Source of the DNA: Entoloma clypeatum
Taxonomy: Eukaryota > Basidiomycota > Agaricomycetes > Agaricales > Entolomataceae
NCBI GenBank assembly: GCA_963565915.1
Contig: OY751491.1
Location: 1,550,001 to 1,614,000 of the forward strand
Length of the DNA stretch: 64,000 nt
Direction: 5' to 3'
The position numbers and the translations under genes were made by a program. Numbering within the stretch: the stretch's first letter is position 1; each line of letters begins with the position of its first letter. The notes under the pieces were generated by a model. The model had not been told where the DNA came from. It was given only the letters and a program-made list of their open reading frames with translations, and did no database searches. Of the stretch, positions 1 through 10,777 are shown piece by piece.

Positions 1-1503
1 ACTATAGGTTGGTCTCCGTGTCCTTCCTCCTGAGGGTCTTGGAATGGAAGCATGGCCAAATGAGCCAAATGGGGGTGCCGACATGGCCACACTTCCACCC
101 ACACCTCCACCTGCCATGCCACTGCCTGCGCCTGTGCTCTGCATCATGAACATCATCTTCATCAGCTCAAACTGTTGGTTTTGTCGGTGGGCGTCCAGCT
201 CCCGAGCCCGCATATCCATCTCCTGCTTCCGGAGCTTGGCCTCATGTCGTTGTTTGTCAAGTTCGAGCTGCTTCAAACGTAGCTTCATTTTCTCTGCGCG
301 ACGATCCGCGATGTCCTTTATCTCCATCATATGGACCTCATCGAAGGCGGTAGTCAGATCTCGCTTCTTGCCTGTAAGATTCCCATGACTTGATTTCCCC
401 TTAGCATTCTTGTTCTCCAGTTTTGGCTTTCCCGCGGGGGTCGAAGTTGAACGCGAACTGCTGCCACTGGTACCACAGCCTTGCGATGACTGGCCAATTA
501 GTTCACGGGCTTTCTGCAGATCATATTTCGGGGGCTGGAAGTGTTGGAGGTCCAAGGTGGGTGCAAAAATTATTCTCGAAGACTCGGAGATCACTCACCG
601 GAGAGCCATGTTTATTCGGCCTTATATCGTCATCCTCGCTAGTATGAGTTGCCATGCTTGTGACCCCCTGGCCATCAAGCTCACTTCCCCAACTTTCCAT
701 CTCAAACTTCTCGGTATTTAGGGAGGGATCCTCTGATGTTGCAAAATCGTCGATACCACTTCCGGCCTCCTCATCTTTATCTGTCATAGTGGGTCCTGTC
801 ATAAAAAGTGCACCTGCTTGCTGACTAAAGTCTTGACCAGGCTGGGAGTTGCTGACACCAACGGGATTGTAATTCGGAAGTTCGGACCAAATGCTGTGAA
901 GGTCATCGAAGAACGGCCATTCCTCCCGAATTTTCTCTAAGTAGTTTCGGTGAGTGACCTTAGAGGTCTACAGAATAGAGCTCAAACTCACCAGTTAGAT
1001 TTGTTGCAACCTCTCCTTCTTTAATCCCACCCCCAGTCTCCTTGAACTGAGCTCGGTAGCCTTGGTACGTCTTTTTAAGCCTTTCTCACCATAACTTGTT
1101 AATTGAACAGTGATGAAACACAGCTTAACGCTCACCGAGAAAATTGCTGTTGCGTGGATTTTGCAAAACGAGTGGAATCGATGCCATACGCTTGGCGGAT
1201 CGTGTCGGATACCTTGGTTGACGTGAAGACTGCCTCGGCAAGTTCTCCGAACAAGATAAGCTTCCCATCACCATTTTGAACCTTGCGACGTTTTTCTTGT
1301 TTAGCTTCGGACATTGAGTCGCTGAACAGCTTGATACGGAACTTGGGGTGCTCGTTCAGGTACTCGATCGCAAGGGTCGTCCACCCTTGGTTTTTCTCCC
1401 ACTCGATGCGCTTTGCACGCGGTTTCTTGTCTTTAGGTTCATCCACAGCCAAGGCTCCAGGTGTCTGTGCTGAAGCTTTGACCTTTGAGTTGCGGCCTAC
1501 CAT
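1..1503 (-). CDS. Myb/SANT-like (trihelix-type) DNA-binding protein, 3' end beyond window
   Basis: Probable nuclear DNA-binding protein of the Myb/SANT-like family common in mushroom genomes. I read four exons: 1503-1136, 1094-992, 936-599 and 534 to the window edge, joined by short GT..AG introns with phases that keep one frame. The start is ATG at 1503. The N-terminal third is basic and holds the SANT-like region (WTTLAIEYLNEHPKFRIKLF and, after the first introns, a Gly-rich turn and IREEWPFFDDLHSIWSELPN, the family's usual C-terminal signature). A Ser/Asp-rich linker follows, and the last exon is a long charged coiled coil (KLRLKQLELDKQRHEAKLRK) leading to a Met/Gly-rich stretch. No frame break was seen. 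The family is often transposon-linked or expanded, so domestication is possible. The C-terminus lies left of the window. Confidence 0.72.
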
Positions 1504-2582
1504 CTGGTAGTCGGGCTACGATGTTGACAAGGGATTCTGAGACTTATTCAAATGATATGGTAATTACAAAATTATTTAATTCAAAGAACTGAGACTGGAA
1601 AACGAGCTGAAAAAGAGTTGAAAACGATGCAAAAGGAGGGTCTGAGCTCCTTTCGCATCCTCGAAAAACGACATCGTTTTTTCGAAAAACCGGAGAAAGC
1701 CGAACAAAAAACGGAAGTGAAAATGGATTGAAAAACAATGAAAAACCCCATCGTGAAACCCCCTAATACAATCCTCCTTTTTGTTGACTGCTCTCGCAAC
1801 TCCATCACCCTCCTATAACCTCCGATGCTGCTCCGATGCTGCTCCGATGCTGCTCCGATCTACTCCGAAATCTCTCCACCTGTTCCGACTCTCCTCCATC
1901 CACCCCCACTGGTTTCCAATGTTCCAAAGCCTTGTTCAGGATAGTTCCCTCTGATGGATTTCCATCCATCTTACCGTAAGGGCAACATCGCTTTCATTGG
2001 TTTCACTAACACCAAGGTCCATCTTACCCTCCGTATTCCTATATCCTGGTACCTCCATCAGAGCTCCGCACTTCCTGCACACTTGACACTGTCGTTTCTC
2101 CATTGGAGCTCCACATTTCTCCATGCCCAGCGATACAGGCAATATCCCTTCCCTTCTCCTTTCTTCTCCCTTTCGCATTCTCTTTCCACCACCTCCGACG
2201 ATTTCCGATGATCTCCGACGATTCCCAACATACCTCCGACCCTCCGGTTATTGGACTTCTAGATGTGGTGCATTTATTACTTACACTTACTATACTTTAC
2301 ATTTTCCTTTTCCTTTCCAAACACCTCCAATGTATCTCCGATATTCCGACGGCCTGTTCTCCACCCTTCGGTCTTTCGACATGACCTTATTACTTCAAGT
2401 CCATGCACAGTACGATACATCACTTATATATTTATCTCTTCAACCCCCATCTCCGACGTCCTCCGATCCGCTCTGCTTTTCAGAGCGGATATCTTATTTC
2501 AAACATTCCTACTATTTCATATATTCTTGTTGCTGTTCCGCTTCCATTTCCAATTCCCTTTTTCTATATATCTGCTTTGGTT
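1504..2582. other. Non-coding, pyrimidine-rich, TCCGA-rich region; possible decayed LTR
   Basis: No convincing gene. The stretch is C/T-rich on the plus strand and full of the pentamer TCCGA, the same word that dominates the LTRs of elements A and B below. A 12-bp tandem repeat (unit TCCGATGCTGCT) runs about 1822-1861. A TATA-like AT-rich run near 2425-2435 follows. I infer a diverged LTR or LTR cluster of the A/B family, but no clear TG..CA ends were found. Confidence 0.35.
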
Positions 2583-2732
2583 GCAGGGGATTCCTTAGAG
2601 TTTTCTCTTTGGATCTCCCTTGCAAGGTATGATATATTGTTGTTTAGTAGTCTTTAATCTAACCTTTGGATCTTTCTTGCAAGCCGTCCGATGTCGGAGT
2701 CGCTTCGGAGCACTTCGGAGTTGTTGAATCGT
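2583..2732 (+). repeat. 150-bp direct repeat, copy 1 (left of Tc1 element)
   Basis: Begins GCAGGGGATTCCTTAGAG and includes two copies of TTTGGATCT..CTTGCAAG, ending in GGAGCACTTCGGAG. A diverged copy in the same orientation lies at 4391-4541, on the other side of the Tc1 element. Confidence 0.6.
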
Positions 2733-2765
2733 AAGGTCGCCCTTACACCATCCATAGCTCATGTA

Positions 2766-2977
2766 CAGTGCCTCACAAAACTGATTCAATGTTTGCTACT
2801 TTGTGAATACCTTCAAAATAACTTTGCAAATAATGCCAATCAAAAGAAGGTATTGGTACCTGGTTAAAAGCCCTGCTTCAGGACTCTCGGAATCTGCAAT
2901 AATTATGTAATTCCCATAAAAAATGATCAATATATGATCAAATTACTCCAGGGACTCATTGAATCAGTTTTGTGAGT
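2766..2977 (+). repeat. Left terminal inverted repeat of the Tc1 element with internal inverted motif
   Basis: The outer motif CTCACAAAACTGATTCAATG sits at about 2772-2791. Its reverse complement, preceded by ACTCATTGAATC, recurs at about 2954-2976. The two sites inside this one TIR therefore face each other, unlike the direct IR/DR repeats of Sleeping Beauty-type elements. These are the likely transposase binding sites (inference). Confidence 0.8.
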
Positions 2978-3005
2978 ATGTACAATAAATACAGTATTTT
3001 ATACT

Positions 3006-4013
3006 TTAGTACTTGGTATTACCCCCCTTAGCTTTGATTACTGCCTCTACCCTTCTTGGCATACTTTCTATCAGGTTTTGACACACTTCTGGCTCTATAT
3101 TATTCCACACCTCTGCTGCTCTGTCCCAAATCTCCCAGACTCTCTTGGGTGGTGTTGGATATTCATTCAACTTCCTTTTAATATGAACCCAGAGGTGTTC
3201 AATAGGATTGAGGTCTGGGGACTGTGCAGGCCAATCCAGCAGAGCAATATTCTTGCTGTCCATCCATTTTTTGGCCTTCTTGGAGGTGTGCTTGGGGTCA
3301 TTGTCCTGCTGAAAAATGATCTCCTCTTCAGAGATTCCACTCTCCTCCATGCTGGGCAGCAAATTGTCCTCCAAAATGGACACATACTGATCAGCATCCA
3401 TCCTCCCCTCAACCTCTGCAAGTCTCCCCACACCTTCCCAACCCCAAACCATAATATTTCCTCCCCCAAACTTGACTGTGCCCTGAACCTCTCTTTCAAT
3501 AAGCCCCTCACCCTTCTTTTTCTGGACCCATTCCTTGCCATCTGACCCAAACCTGTTGATTTTGGTCTCATCTGACCAAATGACCCTCTTCCAGTCCTCC
3601 ACTGTCCATTCCCTGTGCTTCATAGCAAATGCCAACCGCCTCTTCCGATGTATGGCCTTTAAGAAAGGTCTTTTCTTCTTTGTTACAGCCTTGAATTCAT
3701 GTTTTCTGAGAACCCTTCTCACAGTTTCTGGGGAGACAGGATTGGAGATGACAGTGTTGATGTGTTTGGTAGCCTTCACAGCATTGGAGGCTCTCCCTGA
3801 GGTGATTTGTGAAAGTATGTTTCGTGTGTTGGTGGGAGAAAGCTTGGATGGACGACCACCAGAAGAGAGATTGCGATGAGAAAGAAGATTCTGAAGCACT
3901 CTGGAGACAGTTGGTTTGCTGACACCCAGGTCAGAGGCAATATGATGAGTGAAGTGACCATTGGAGGCCAGAGAAAGAATGTTTTCCTTGTGGGAAGAGG
4001 AGATAGGGCGCAT
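3006..4013 (-). CDS. Tc1-family DD34E transposase, 335 aa, intact
   Basis: Cut-and-paste transposase that binds the TIRs and inserts at TA. The N-terminal ~110 residues form the paired helix-turn-helix DNA-binding region (LGVSKPTVSRVLQNLL is one recognition helix). The catalytic core shows all three acidic residues: D in VIWSDETKI, D in IIFQQDNDPKHTS and E in SPDLNPIEHLW. The last two are separated by 34 residues, the classic DD34E spacing. Length (335 aa) is normal for the family. The start ATG at 4013 is followed by a continuous frame with no intron. Most similar by eye to fungal and animal Tc1-like transposases. Confidence 0.96.
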   Translation of the reverse strand: MRPISSSHKENILSLASNGHFTHHIASDLGVSKPTVSRVLQNLLSHRNLSSGGRPSKLSPTNTRNILSQITSGRASNAVKATKHINTVISNPVSPETVRRVLRKHEFKAVTKKKRPFLKAIHRKRRLAFAMKHREWTVEDWKRVIWSDETKINRFGSDGKEWVQKKKGEGLIEREVQGTVKFGGGNIMVWGWEGVGRLAEVEGRMDADQYVSILEDNLLPSMEESGISEEEIIFQQDNDPKHTSKKAKKWMDSKNIALLDWPAQSPDLNPIEHLWVHIKRKLNEYPTPPKRVWEIWDRAAEVWNNIEPEVCQNLIESMPRRVEAVIKAKGGNTKY

Positions 4014-4162
4014 GATTAATTATGGAGGCTGTTGAGGTTGGATTCTTCTTATACAACTTTCCTTGACAACCCATCAGGGTTCTATTCAAGTTCCATCAGT
4101 AAGTCATGACAACTGGTTACCATACAACCAGTGAAGCATTTGATTCTGATAATTGCCATAGG

Positions 4163-4375
4163 TACTCACAAAACTGATTCAATGAGTTGCTGATTTAATT
4201 TAATCATATCTCCATGGATTCTGATCTAAATCATATGATTCCTTTATATTCTGAAAGCCCTGAAGTAGGGCTTTCAATTATATACCAAAGGTTTAATTCA
4301 ATTGGTATTCTTTGCAGAGTTATCTTGAAGGTATTCAAAAAGCAACAAACAGTGAATCAGTTTTGTGAGGCACTG
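4163..4375 (-). repeat. Right terminal inverted repeat of the Tc1 element
   Basis: Mirror of the left repeat: inner motif ACTCACAAAACTGATTCAAT at about 4163-4184 on the plus strand, and the outer motif reversed at 4353-4375. AT-rich sequence with hexamers related to the left arm lies between the two. Confidence 0.8.
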
Positions 4376-4390
4376 TAGCTGCCCAGCCCT

Positions 4391-4541
4391 GCAGGGGAGT
4401 CCTTAGAACTTTCTCTTTGGATCTCCCTTGCAAGGTGTGTGTTGTATTGTACATCGTCGAGCTTAATTCAAACTTTGGATCTCCCTTGCAAGCCATCTGA
4501 CGTCGGAGCTGCTTTGGAGCACTTTGGATTTCAAGCAAAGT
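4391..4541 (+). repeat. 150-bp direct repeat, copy 2 (right of Tc1 element)
   Basis: Starts GCAGGGGAGTCCTTAGAACT and again carries two TTTGGATCTCCCTTGCAAG words, ending near GGAGCACTTTGG. Diverged partner of 2583-2732. This may be an older duplication or two copies of a short dispersed repeat between which the Tc1 landed. Confidence 0.6.
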
Positions 4542-5080
4542 GGAGCTGATGGCTGGGGCCACTGGGCATCTCCAAGGATTCCCAGTTCATGAGAGCCAAA
4601 ATCTCACATCTTTGATGGCTGGTTGGGGGTAACTTGGGTGCTGGCAAACCCTGGCTGGGCAGGAACAGAGCTCATTTGGGTTCCCCTGACTGCCTGCCAC
4701 ACCCAGTCAAAATCGGCCCTAGTAGGGACATGGGCTGTGGTGAGAAAGTAGGGTCTGATTGGGGACAACTGGCAGGATTCTGTGGGTGCAGGCTAAACCA
4801 TCTGGGGGTCACCTGGATTACACCGCGAAACCAAGCAAAAAAAAAAAATTTAACAGATGTCTCCCCACACATTTATAGATATTAGGCAAGATTCCTGTTT
4901 TATTCGGAACAGTGGGTTGACCATGGATCCATCGGGGGAAAAGCCCAAAGGGGCTGGATCCAGCTGGATCTGATCTGATTTCCCCAACTGGAAATATGAT
5001 CCCATTTTGACTGGGTGCCACAGCCAATGTTGCTACTGAATGGTTGCCCTCCGGTGCTTGATCGTATCGAAACAGCATGC
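4542..5080. other. No gene seen
   Basis: Short open frames only, none with recognisable protein. A run of 12 or more A lies near 4838-4850. No TIR, LTR ends or RNA gene were recognised. Confidence 0.4.
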
Positions 5081-5410
5081 CTACAAACGCAGGGGAACCT
5101 GGGTAAGATACTCACATTGGAGGAGAGAAGAGCGAGAAGAGCATTGATGAAGGTACTTGGGTAAAAGTCCTGTAATTGCAGATACAGATACATCGAGTAT
5201 TTATACCTACAAGAATGCGCAGAGACCATGTACAAAACAAGTACAAACTGAGTCCTGTCGCAGAACCATAAACTCATGTATATGGTAATATGTGACTTAT
5301 AGTCACATAGTGTGACAAGCACATGATGTGACACAACATGACATATGTTATGCACGTCTGACACATATCTAATGAGTCAGTGATCTAGAGGGCACTCTAA
5401 CTATAGGTGG
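5081..5410 (-). repeat. LTR-like remnant (minus orientation)
   Basis: Read on the minus strand this begins TAGTTAGAGTGCCCTCTAGA, continues AT-rich, and has a TATA box (GGTATAAATACTCG, near 5190-5205) followed by a pyrimidine-rich leader: the layout of a compact Ty1/copia-type LTR. No partner LTR, TSD or coding region is attached. The call rests on layout and on a 30-bp match to 6465-6496. Confidence 0.35.
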
Positions 5411-5639
5411 AGCACAGACCTCACCTATCTGAGTTCGAAATACTTACCTTTTTTGTCCATGAGATAACTCGGCCAAACAACAAACCGAATTCCAACTCAC
5501 GCCCTTCAACGTCGACAATGCTGCCGATAGCAACCACCAACGACCCTCCGAAGTGTCGAGGATGACCTCCCAGGATGGAGAACAGTTGTGACACAGGGAA
5601 AGGCAGCTGACCAGCTGGCAGGCCACGTGAGGACGCAGC

Positions 5640-6105
5640 CAAACCCCAACTGCTGCAGTCTCATCCCCCTTCGCGCCCAACGGCCGTACTTCACACTTAA
5701 TGGCCTCCCTTCACGCCCAACGGTTGTCCCTCACACCCAATGGCTGCGTCTCGTCCCCCTTCGCGCCCAACGGCCGTACTTCACACTTAACGGTGTCCTT
5801 CATGCCCAACGCCCACGTCTCATCCCCCTTTGTGCCCAATGGCCGTACCTCTGCCAAACCGCCTCCCTTCGCACCTAACGGTTGTCCCTCACACCCAACC
5901 GCCACGTCTCGTCCGCCTTCGCACCCAACGGCCGTCCTTCACGCCCAACGGCCGCATCTCATGCCCCTTCGTGCCCAACTGTCGTACCTCACGCCCAACG
6001 GCCATGTCTCGTCCCCCTGTCGTGCCCAATGGTCGTACCTTTGCTCCCAATGGCTGTACCTCTGCCTAACGGCCTCCCTTCGCACCCAATGGCCATACCT
6101 GCAGC
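5640..6105 (+). repeat. 20-bp minisatellite array
   Basis: About 20 degenerate copies of a roughly 20-bp unit close to CTTCRCNCCCAAYGGCYGTM, with some units lengthened by an extra TCTCGTCCCC block. Several long but meaningless open frames run across it on both strands because the unit is not a multiple of three and lacks stops. No gene is supported. Confidence 0.85.
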
Positions 6106-6464
6106 TGGGTTTTGACTCGACGGTGGGCAGTGTTAGTTGTCGGCGAGGTTGGTGAGGACGGTTACATATGAGGACTTATAATTTAGCTATTAAGCAGTAA
6201 AATACATGGGCAGCCAGGTCCTGCCAGTTTCTCAGATAAATGAATTTCTTTCTTTTCTCAGAACATTGCCCAGACATTGCCTGTTCATGTTTTCCAGATT
6301 CTGATAAATTCAGCTGTCAGTGAATCACACTCTGAGAGTCTCAAGTCCTTAGTACATTTATCGTCAGTGCTCGGCTTTCAAAAGTTAGGTATAGATAATA
6401 ATTATGAAGTACTCTTGTCATCGTCTTTTCTCCTCCCTCAAATTAATTTCTTCACATGCACTCC

Positions 6465-6650
6465 ACCTATAGTTAGAGTGCCATCTAGAGCAAGTCTAGA
6501 GTCTAGAACACTTCCATATGTAACTCCATATGGGAATACACATGTTTATAGACATGTGATTGACTATCGAGACAACCGTCTAGAATGTATTCTCAACAGA
6601 TCGTGGGTGAAGGGTGAACACCACCTTTATGGATTTTATCACCCCGCCTT
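6465..6650 (+). repeat. LTR-like fragment related to 5081-5410, opposite orientation
   Basis: CACCTATAGTTAGAGTGCCA at about 6468-6487 matches the start of the remnant at 5081-5410 in inverted orientation. The match fades within about 30 bp. AT-rich sequence with short palindromes follows. Confidence 0.3.
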
Positions 6651-7024
6651 GTAAAATGGCTTGATTAAGGCGACTTACTTTTTTATGTTTCTTGTCCCGT
6701 TTTGGGTTGCAAAAATAACATCACGTGACGTTGGCGGCATTTGGATGACGGCTACCTCCGAAACGACCCAGGCACTTCTAGACAACCTCGCCTTACAAAA
6801 ATATTCTCGCGCGGCAGGCCATTATGAAGAAGAGGGTCGCAGAAATCGTCGGTACCCTCGGCAGGAGTCAGGGTCGGTCGAGGAAAGGTGGTAGAGAATC
6901 GGCAAGCTCAACACCGCTTCCAGGGCCACCCACGCCTGACCAGGACCCCAACACACCGTCCTTCCACTCCACACCAAGCGGAGCACCTCTTCCCTTGCCC
7001 CCATCTGACCAAGCGGGGGCAGCT

Positions 7025-10000
7025 ATGGATCTCGGCGGTGACGACCTTCAGCTTAATTGCATCATCGAAGGCGAATCCGAGGCGTTTGTAATTGATGTTG
7101 GAGGGTCATTGTGGCACAATCCGAAATTCAAAGTTAGCCACCTGAAGAAGAGAATACAAGAGGAGCGAAAAGATGGTTCGTTAGCCGGCGTTGATGCCCA
7201 CATCCTAGTACTCTGGAAGGTGTGTGATATCGAAGATTCGCGATGTCAGACAATGCTTACTTCCCTGTCTTTTTAGCCCAAGGATACCAATCCCATCGAT
7301 GTGAACCTGGACGACCTTGAGTCTGTCCGCGGCGATGAACAACTGGCTGAGAAATTACCCCCTGCTCGTCCCGTCGGCTATTTTTTTCCAAACCAACCTC
7401 CCCTCGATCGTTTACATATTGTTGTGCGAAACCCGGATGCTGGTGAGTGACGGTCCGTTGCTATGGCCGAATATCGCTGATAGGGTCCTGTGTCAAATTC
7501 CCTTCCAATTGCCCTCATCGTTGTGCACTGCATGTACTCGGCTCGCCGCAAAACAAAACTTGGGTCGCTCGCCGCTTTCCGGATGTTCTTGTCTCATTTA
7601 TTGCCCCTTCACGTTGTCCCGTCCTGTGTTTTATTCTTGTCTTTCCATACTCCTGCGGGGATTGTTCATCTTTTCCCTTTTTCTCCACTAATTCCATGTT
7701 TATACTGTTCGCTTCCCATGCATATCGATTCCGCCGTTCATGGCTTTCACGCGCTGCCATCCATTTACCCCCCTTGCTTTCTGATACTGCCTCTTCCCGC
7801 ATGTTCTCCTGATTTCATCCTCTCCTTGTCGCTATCCCTTCATCTCCATTCCGCCTTTTTCTCCTTGGATCGATGTCGCGTCCTTCATCTGCGCCGAATG
7901 ACTGCTGTCCATCCCGACCCCTACATCCGAATATCTTATCCCGCCGGATGCTGGCATGAACTATCCGCCTGCCTTATATCCCTGCCGCCCGCGCGCTCTC
8001 CAGTTTCGCATACACGCTCTTCAGTATCCCCACAGCATCTTACTAAACGACCTCGCCTCGGTGAACCCCCGCACACCCCGCCTGCTAACATACAAGTAAA
8101 AATGGTGGAAGCCAAGAGTAAGTGGTGTACCTTGAAGCGTATGCGGCCTTGTGAATAGTTTTCATTAGCTTCACCCCCGCGCCTCACCCTCAAAGAGACG
8201 GAAGCTAACCTGGCCGCCGCACTTGCGGGCTTTGAGAACTACATGGAATACTTGGCTACTGGGAAACTGGACGGATATCTCGACTCGAACCGGCGTGAAG
8301 ACAAAGTTACAGACCTCGAGGTGCATCTGCCCCTTGACCCAATTCTTCTCCTTCACGACCTCGGCAAGCATCTAGACCAGGAGCGGGTCAGCAAGCTGTT
8401 TATACACGACACAGTGTTCGTGCCGTCCGGACAATTGTGCCGATAGTTAATTCTAATCTTGCTGTTTCCAGCCATCTATTTGGCGTCTCTGGCTCGGGTA
8501 AAACACGCCTTTCACTTGAGGGGCTTTGCCAGAATTGGGGCCTTTATATTTCGTGCAGGAGCAAGCGAGGTCCAGCGTCTGGCTCCGACGACTTCGAGAC
8601 AGCGACGGAAATGTTGCAATCCATGAGTACTTGGCATCAAGGCACAAGCGCTACGGACATTTTCAAGAACGCTGATGCTGCAGACCGTGTTTTTGCAATG
8701 TTGTTGTGTGCGCGCGTCTTTATCTTCAAACAACTTCTGCAACGCGTTCCTATTGGCACAGATGCCACACTAGCTCGACGGCGATGGATTCTTGCCCAAG
8801 TTTTGCCTCCTCGTCTGACCTTGGAGGGTGACGACCTCTTCGTCAAAGTCGTTCGGGACCTTCGGTATGCTGATACTAAGATCATGCTCAAATTTATCCG
8901 CTCCACGCTGCGTGCGCTCATGCAGGAGAGAAAAGATTGGTTTCCTGTGGGAAGCGCTACACCTCTATTCGTCGTGATTGACGAGGCACAGGTGGCTGCC
9001 GACTATCTGACGAATTTCTTTCGCTCCACCACAGGGACCGATCTGCGCCCCATTCTTCGTGAAATGTATAGGTTCTTTCAGGCGTCTGGAATCTTCGCTG
9101 GGATTATTCTCTCGGGAACTGGTCTGTCGATGAAAATGGTGAAAGATGCGGTGGGTTCTGTTTCCGCAAAAGAGGTGGACAAGAGCGTGCAGCCCCGAGT
9201 CTTCACTGATATTGGGCGTTTCACGAGGGACAATTCTTCTCAAGTGGTCTATATTCGCCGGTACCTCACTCTCTCGGACGATGACATCTCGGATCGGCGA
9301 TTGTTGGAACGCATGGTGTACTGGTTTTCTGGCCGGTGTGTCAATCGTTTGACGCTACAAGCTTCCTTCTCATCGTCGATATCGTAGTCACCGCCTGACA
9401 GCTAGCCTTATTGAGCTTCTCCTCTACTCGGAAAATGTCCCGCGCCACCGTGTCCTGACCTCGTTCGCTGAGCAGTTGACTGGCTTCAAAATCACTGACG
9501 CACTCGAACTGGAGGATGATGAACCCCCCATTTCACCCGGTCTGTCCTTGAAAATCGAACGTTATCGACCAATATGTGAATTGGACCGCCTTTTCAAAGA
9601 ACAGGATGGTCAGTGCAATATCTCTTTTACGACCTCATGGACCAACCACATATTTGATAGGAGCCGAATTCATACAGTGCCTAGTTGACGTTCTTATGCG
9701 GTGGACTCTTGGAAGTCAGACTACGTCCGTTCCCGTCGAACGCGATATGCATTACACCATTGCGTTGGGGATAGGTTTTTTGGACAAGATGGCGAGCACT
9801 CGGAAATTCGATCCTGATGTGAACTACCCTGTATACATTTCCGAACCATTGGTAGTTCTTTCCCTCCGCTCGCTTTTCGAAGAGCAGAGTTGGACGACGA
9901 GGCGGACATGGATGATCGGATCATTTCGCAATGCTCGTAACAACTCGTCGCTTGGATTCGTGTATGAAGAGGTCGCGCTTTGCGTGCTCATGGAGATTTT

Positions 10001-10777
10001 CGGGGGGAAGTTCAATCCTCTCGCGGACGCCTTCCACTGTAGCGGGTCATTAGGGTCGAGGAGGGTTACCTTGGTCTCGCTGAAGCGGGGGCCTGGCGGC
10101 GTGATGCAGAGCTACCCGGTATCGTGGAATACAGGCGGTTCCGATTGCTTTGGTCTCAAGGCTAGATTCCCCGCCGACGTTCTCACTTTCTTAAACGATC
10201 CGGATGGAAGGGCCTTTCTTTTTCCAGATACCCACATGGGCCCCGACCTGTTGTGTTTTCTCCAAGATGAGGAGACGAAGGAACTGATTCTTGCTGCGCT
10301 GCAAGGAAAAATTTCACCGACCCTCAATGCTCAGACCTGGCGAAGTGCCGTCATTTCTCTTATGCCCGAATTCTTTTACACGGTGGTGGTATGCATCAAA
10401 CCCGTCGCACTCAACCTTTATTCTAATGTTTATAGGGTGGAGGAAAACGGAGTCAATACGCACCAGTGTCCTATCCAAATCTCATAAAGGATCTGATGGG
10501 GACTTTGGATATGGTCCTCGGGCCAGAAGTATGCGCGCCAATAGCTGACACTTATCGCAGCAACCTCCGCAGCCGCACCAAAGCTCGGCAACAATCCGCT
10601 TCGTACTCAACACGACAGACTCCCAGATTCCTTCGCATCATTGCAACACCTGACGATGAACAGCAAAAGCGTCTAGAAGGGGAATGGAAGGGTGATATGG
10701 CCGTTTTGCAGTGGGATGTTGTGAAGGAGTATTTAGGTTCAACGGCCGATTTGGTGAAGGCTGCGGTGGGGGTCTGA
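7025..10777 (+). CDS. Crinkler-type protein: CRN N-terminus, P-loop NTPase and REase-like C-terminus
   Basis: Member of the CR (Crinkler-RHS-type) family, whose NTPase-plus-nuclease forms are thought to act on nucleic acid in the nucleus. Exons read by frame continuity: 7025-7219, 7277-7442, 8004-8117, 8169 to 8415 (or 8424), 8472-9335, 9388-9608, 9661-10388, 10436-10777; about 960 aa. The N-terminal ~120 residues match the ubiquitin-like CRN header (LQLNCIIEGES, VDAHILVLWK, LHIVVRNP). Walker A is GVSGSGKTR (about residue 245) and Walker B is LFVVIDEAQ (about 405). The C-terminal part shows YEEVALCVLMEIFGG, then MGPDLLCFL and LQGK, compatible with the REase-fold D..QxK signature. All exons are open. 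The 561-bp third intron is unusually long. An in-frame ATG at 6824 could extend the N-terminus by 67 residues. Canonical CRN starts favour 7025. Confidence 0.85.

Larger units (their letters stand above)
2766..4375 (-). mobile_element. Tc1/mariner DNA transposon, 1610 bp, complete
   Basis: Both ends are the inverted terminal sequence CAGTGCCTCACAAAACTGAT, and both are flanked by TA (2764-2765 and 4376-4377), the standard Tc1/mariner target duplication. The inverted repeats are long, about 210 bp with gaps, and each has an inner copy of the outer motif. One intact transposase gene fills the middle on the minus strand. The unbroken ORF and tidy ends suggest a young, potentially active copy, in contrast to the decayed retroelements to the right. 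Confidence 0.95.

Noticed and set aside
2103..2657. Overlapping long frames in the pyrimidine-rich spacer (up to 169 codons)
   Set aside because: Low-complexity C/T sequence in three frames at once, no family resemblance, no codon structure; likely LTR-derived.
5640..6105. CRISPR-like array
   Set aside because: Units are contiguous and degenerate with no unique spacers; eukaryotic context.
5588..6155. Frames of 60-150 codons across the minisatellite
   Set aside because: They only translate the repeat unit and exist in several frames.
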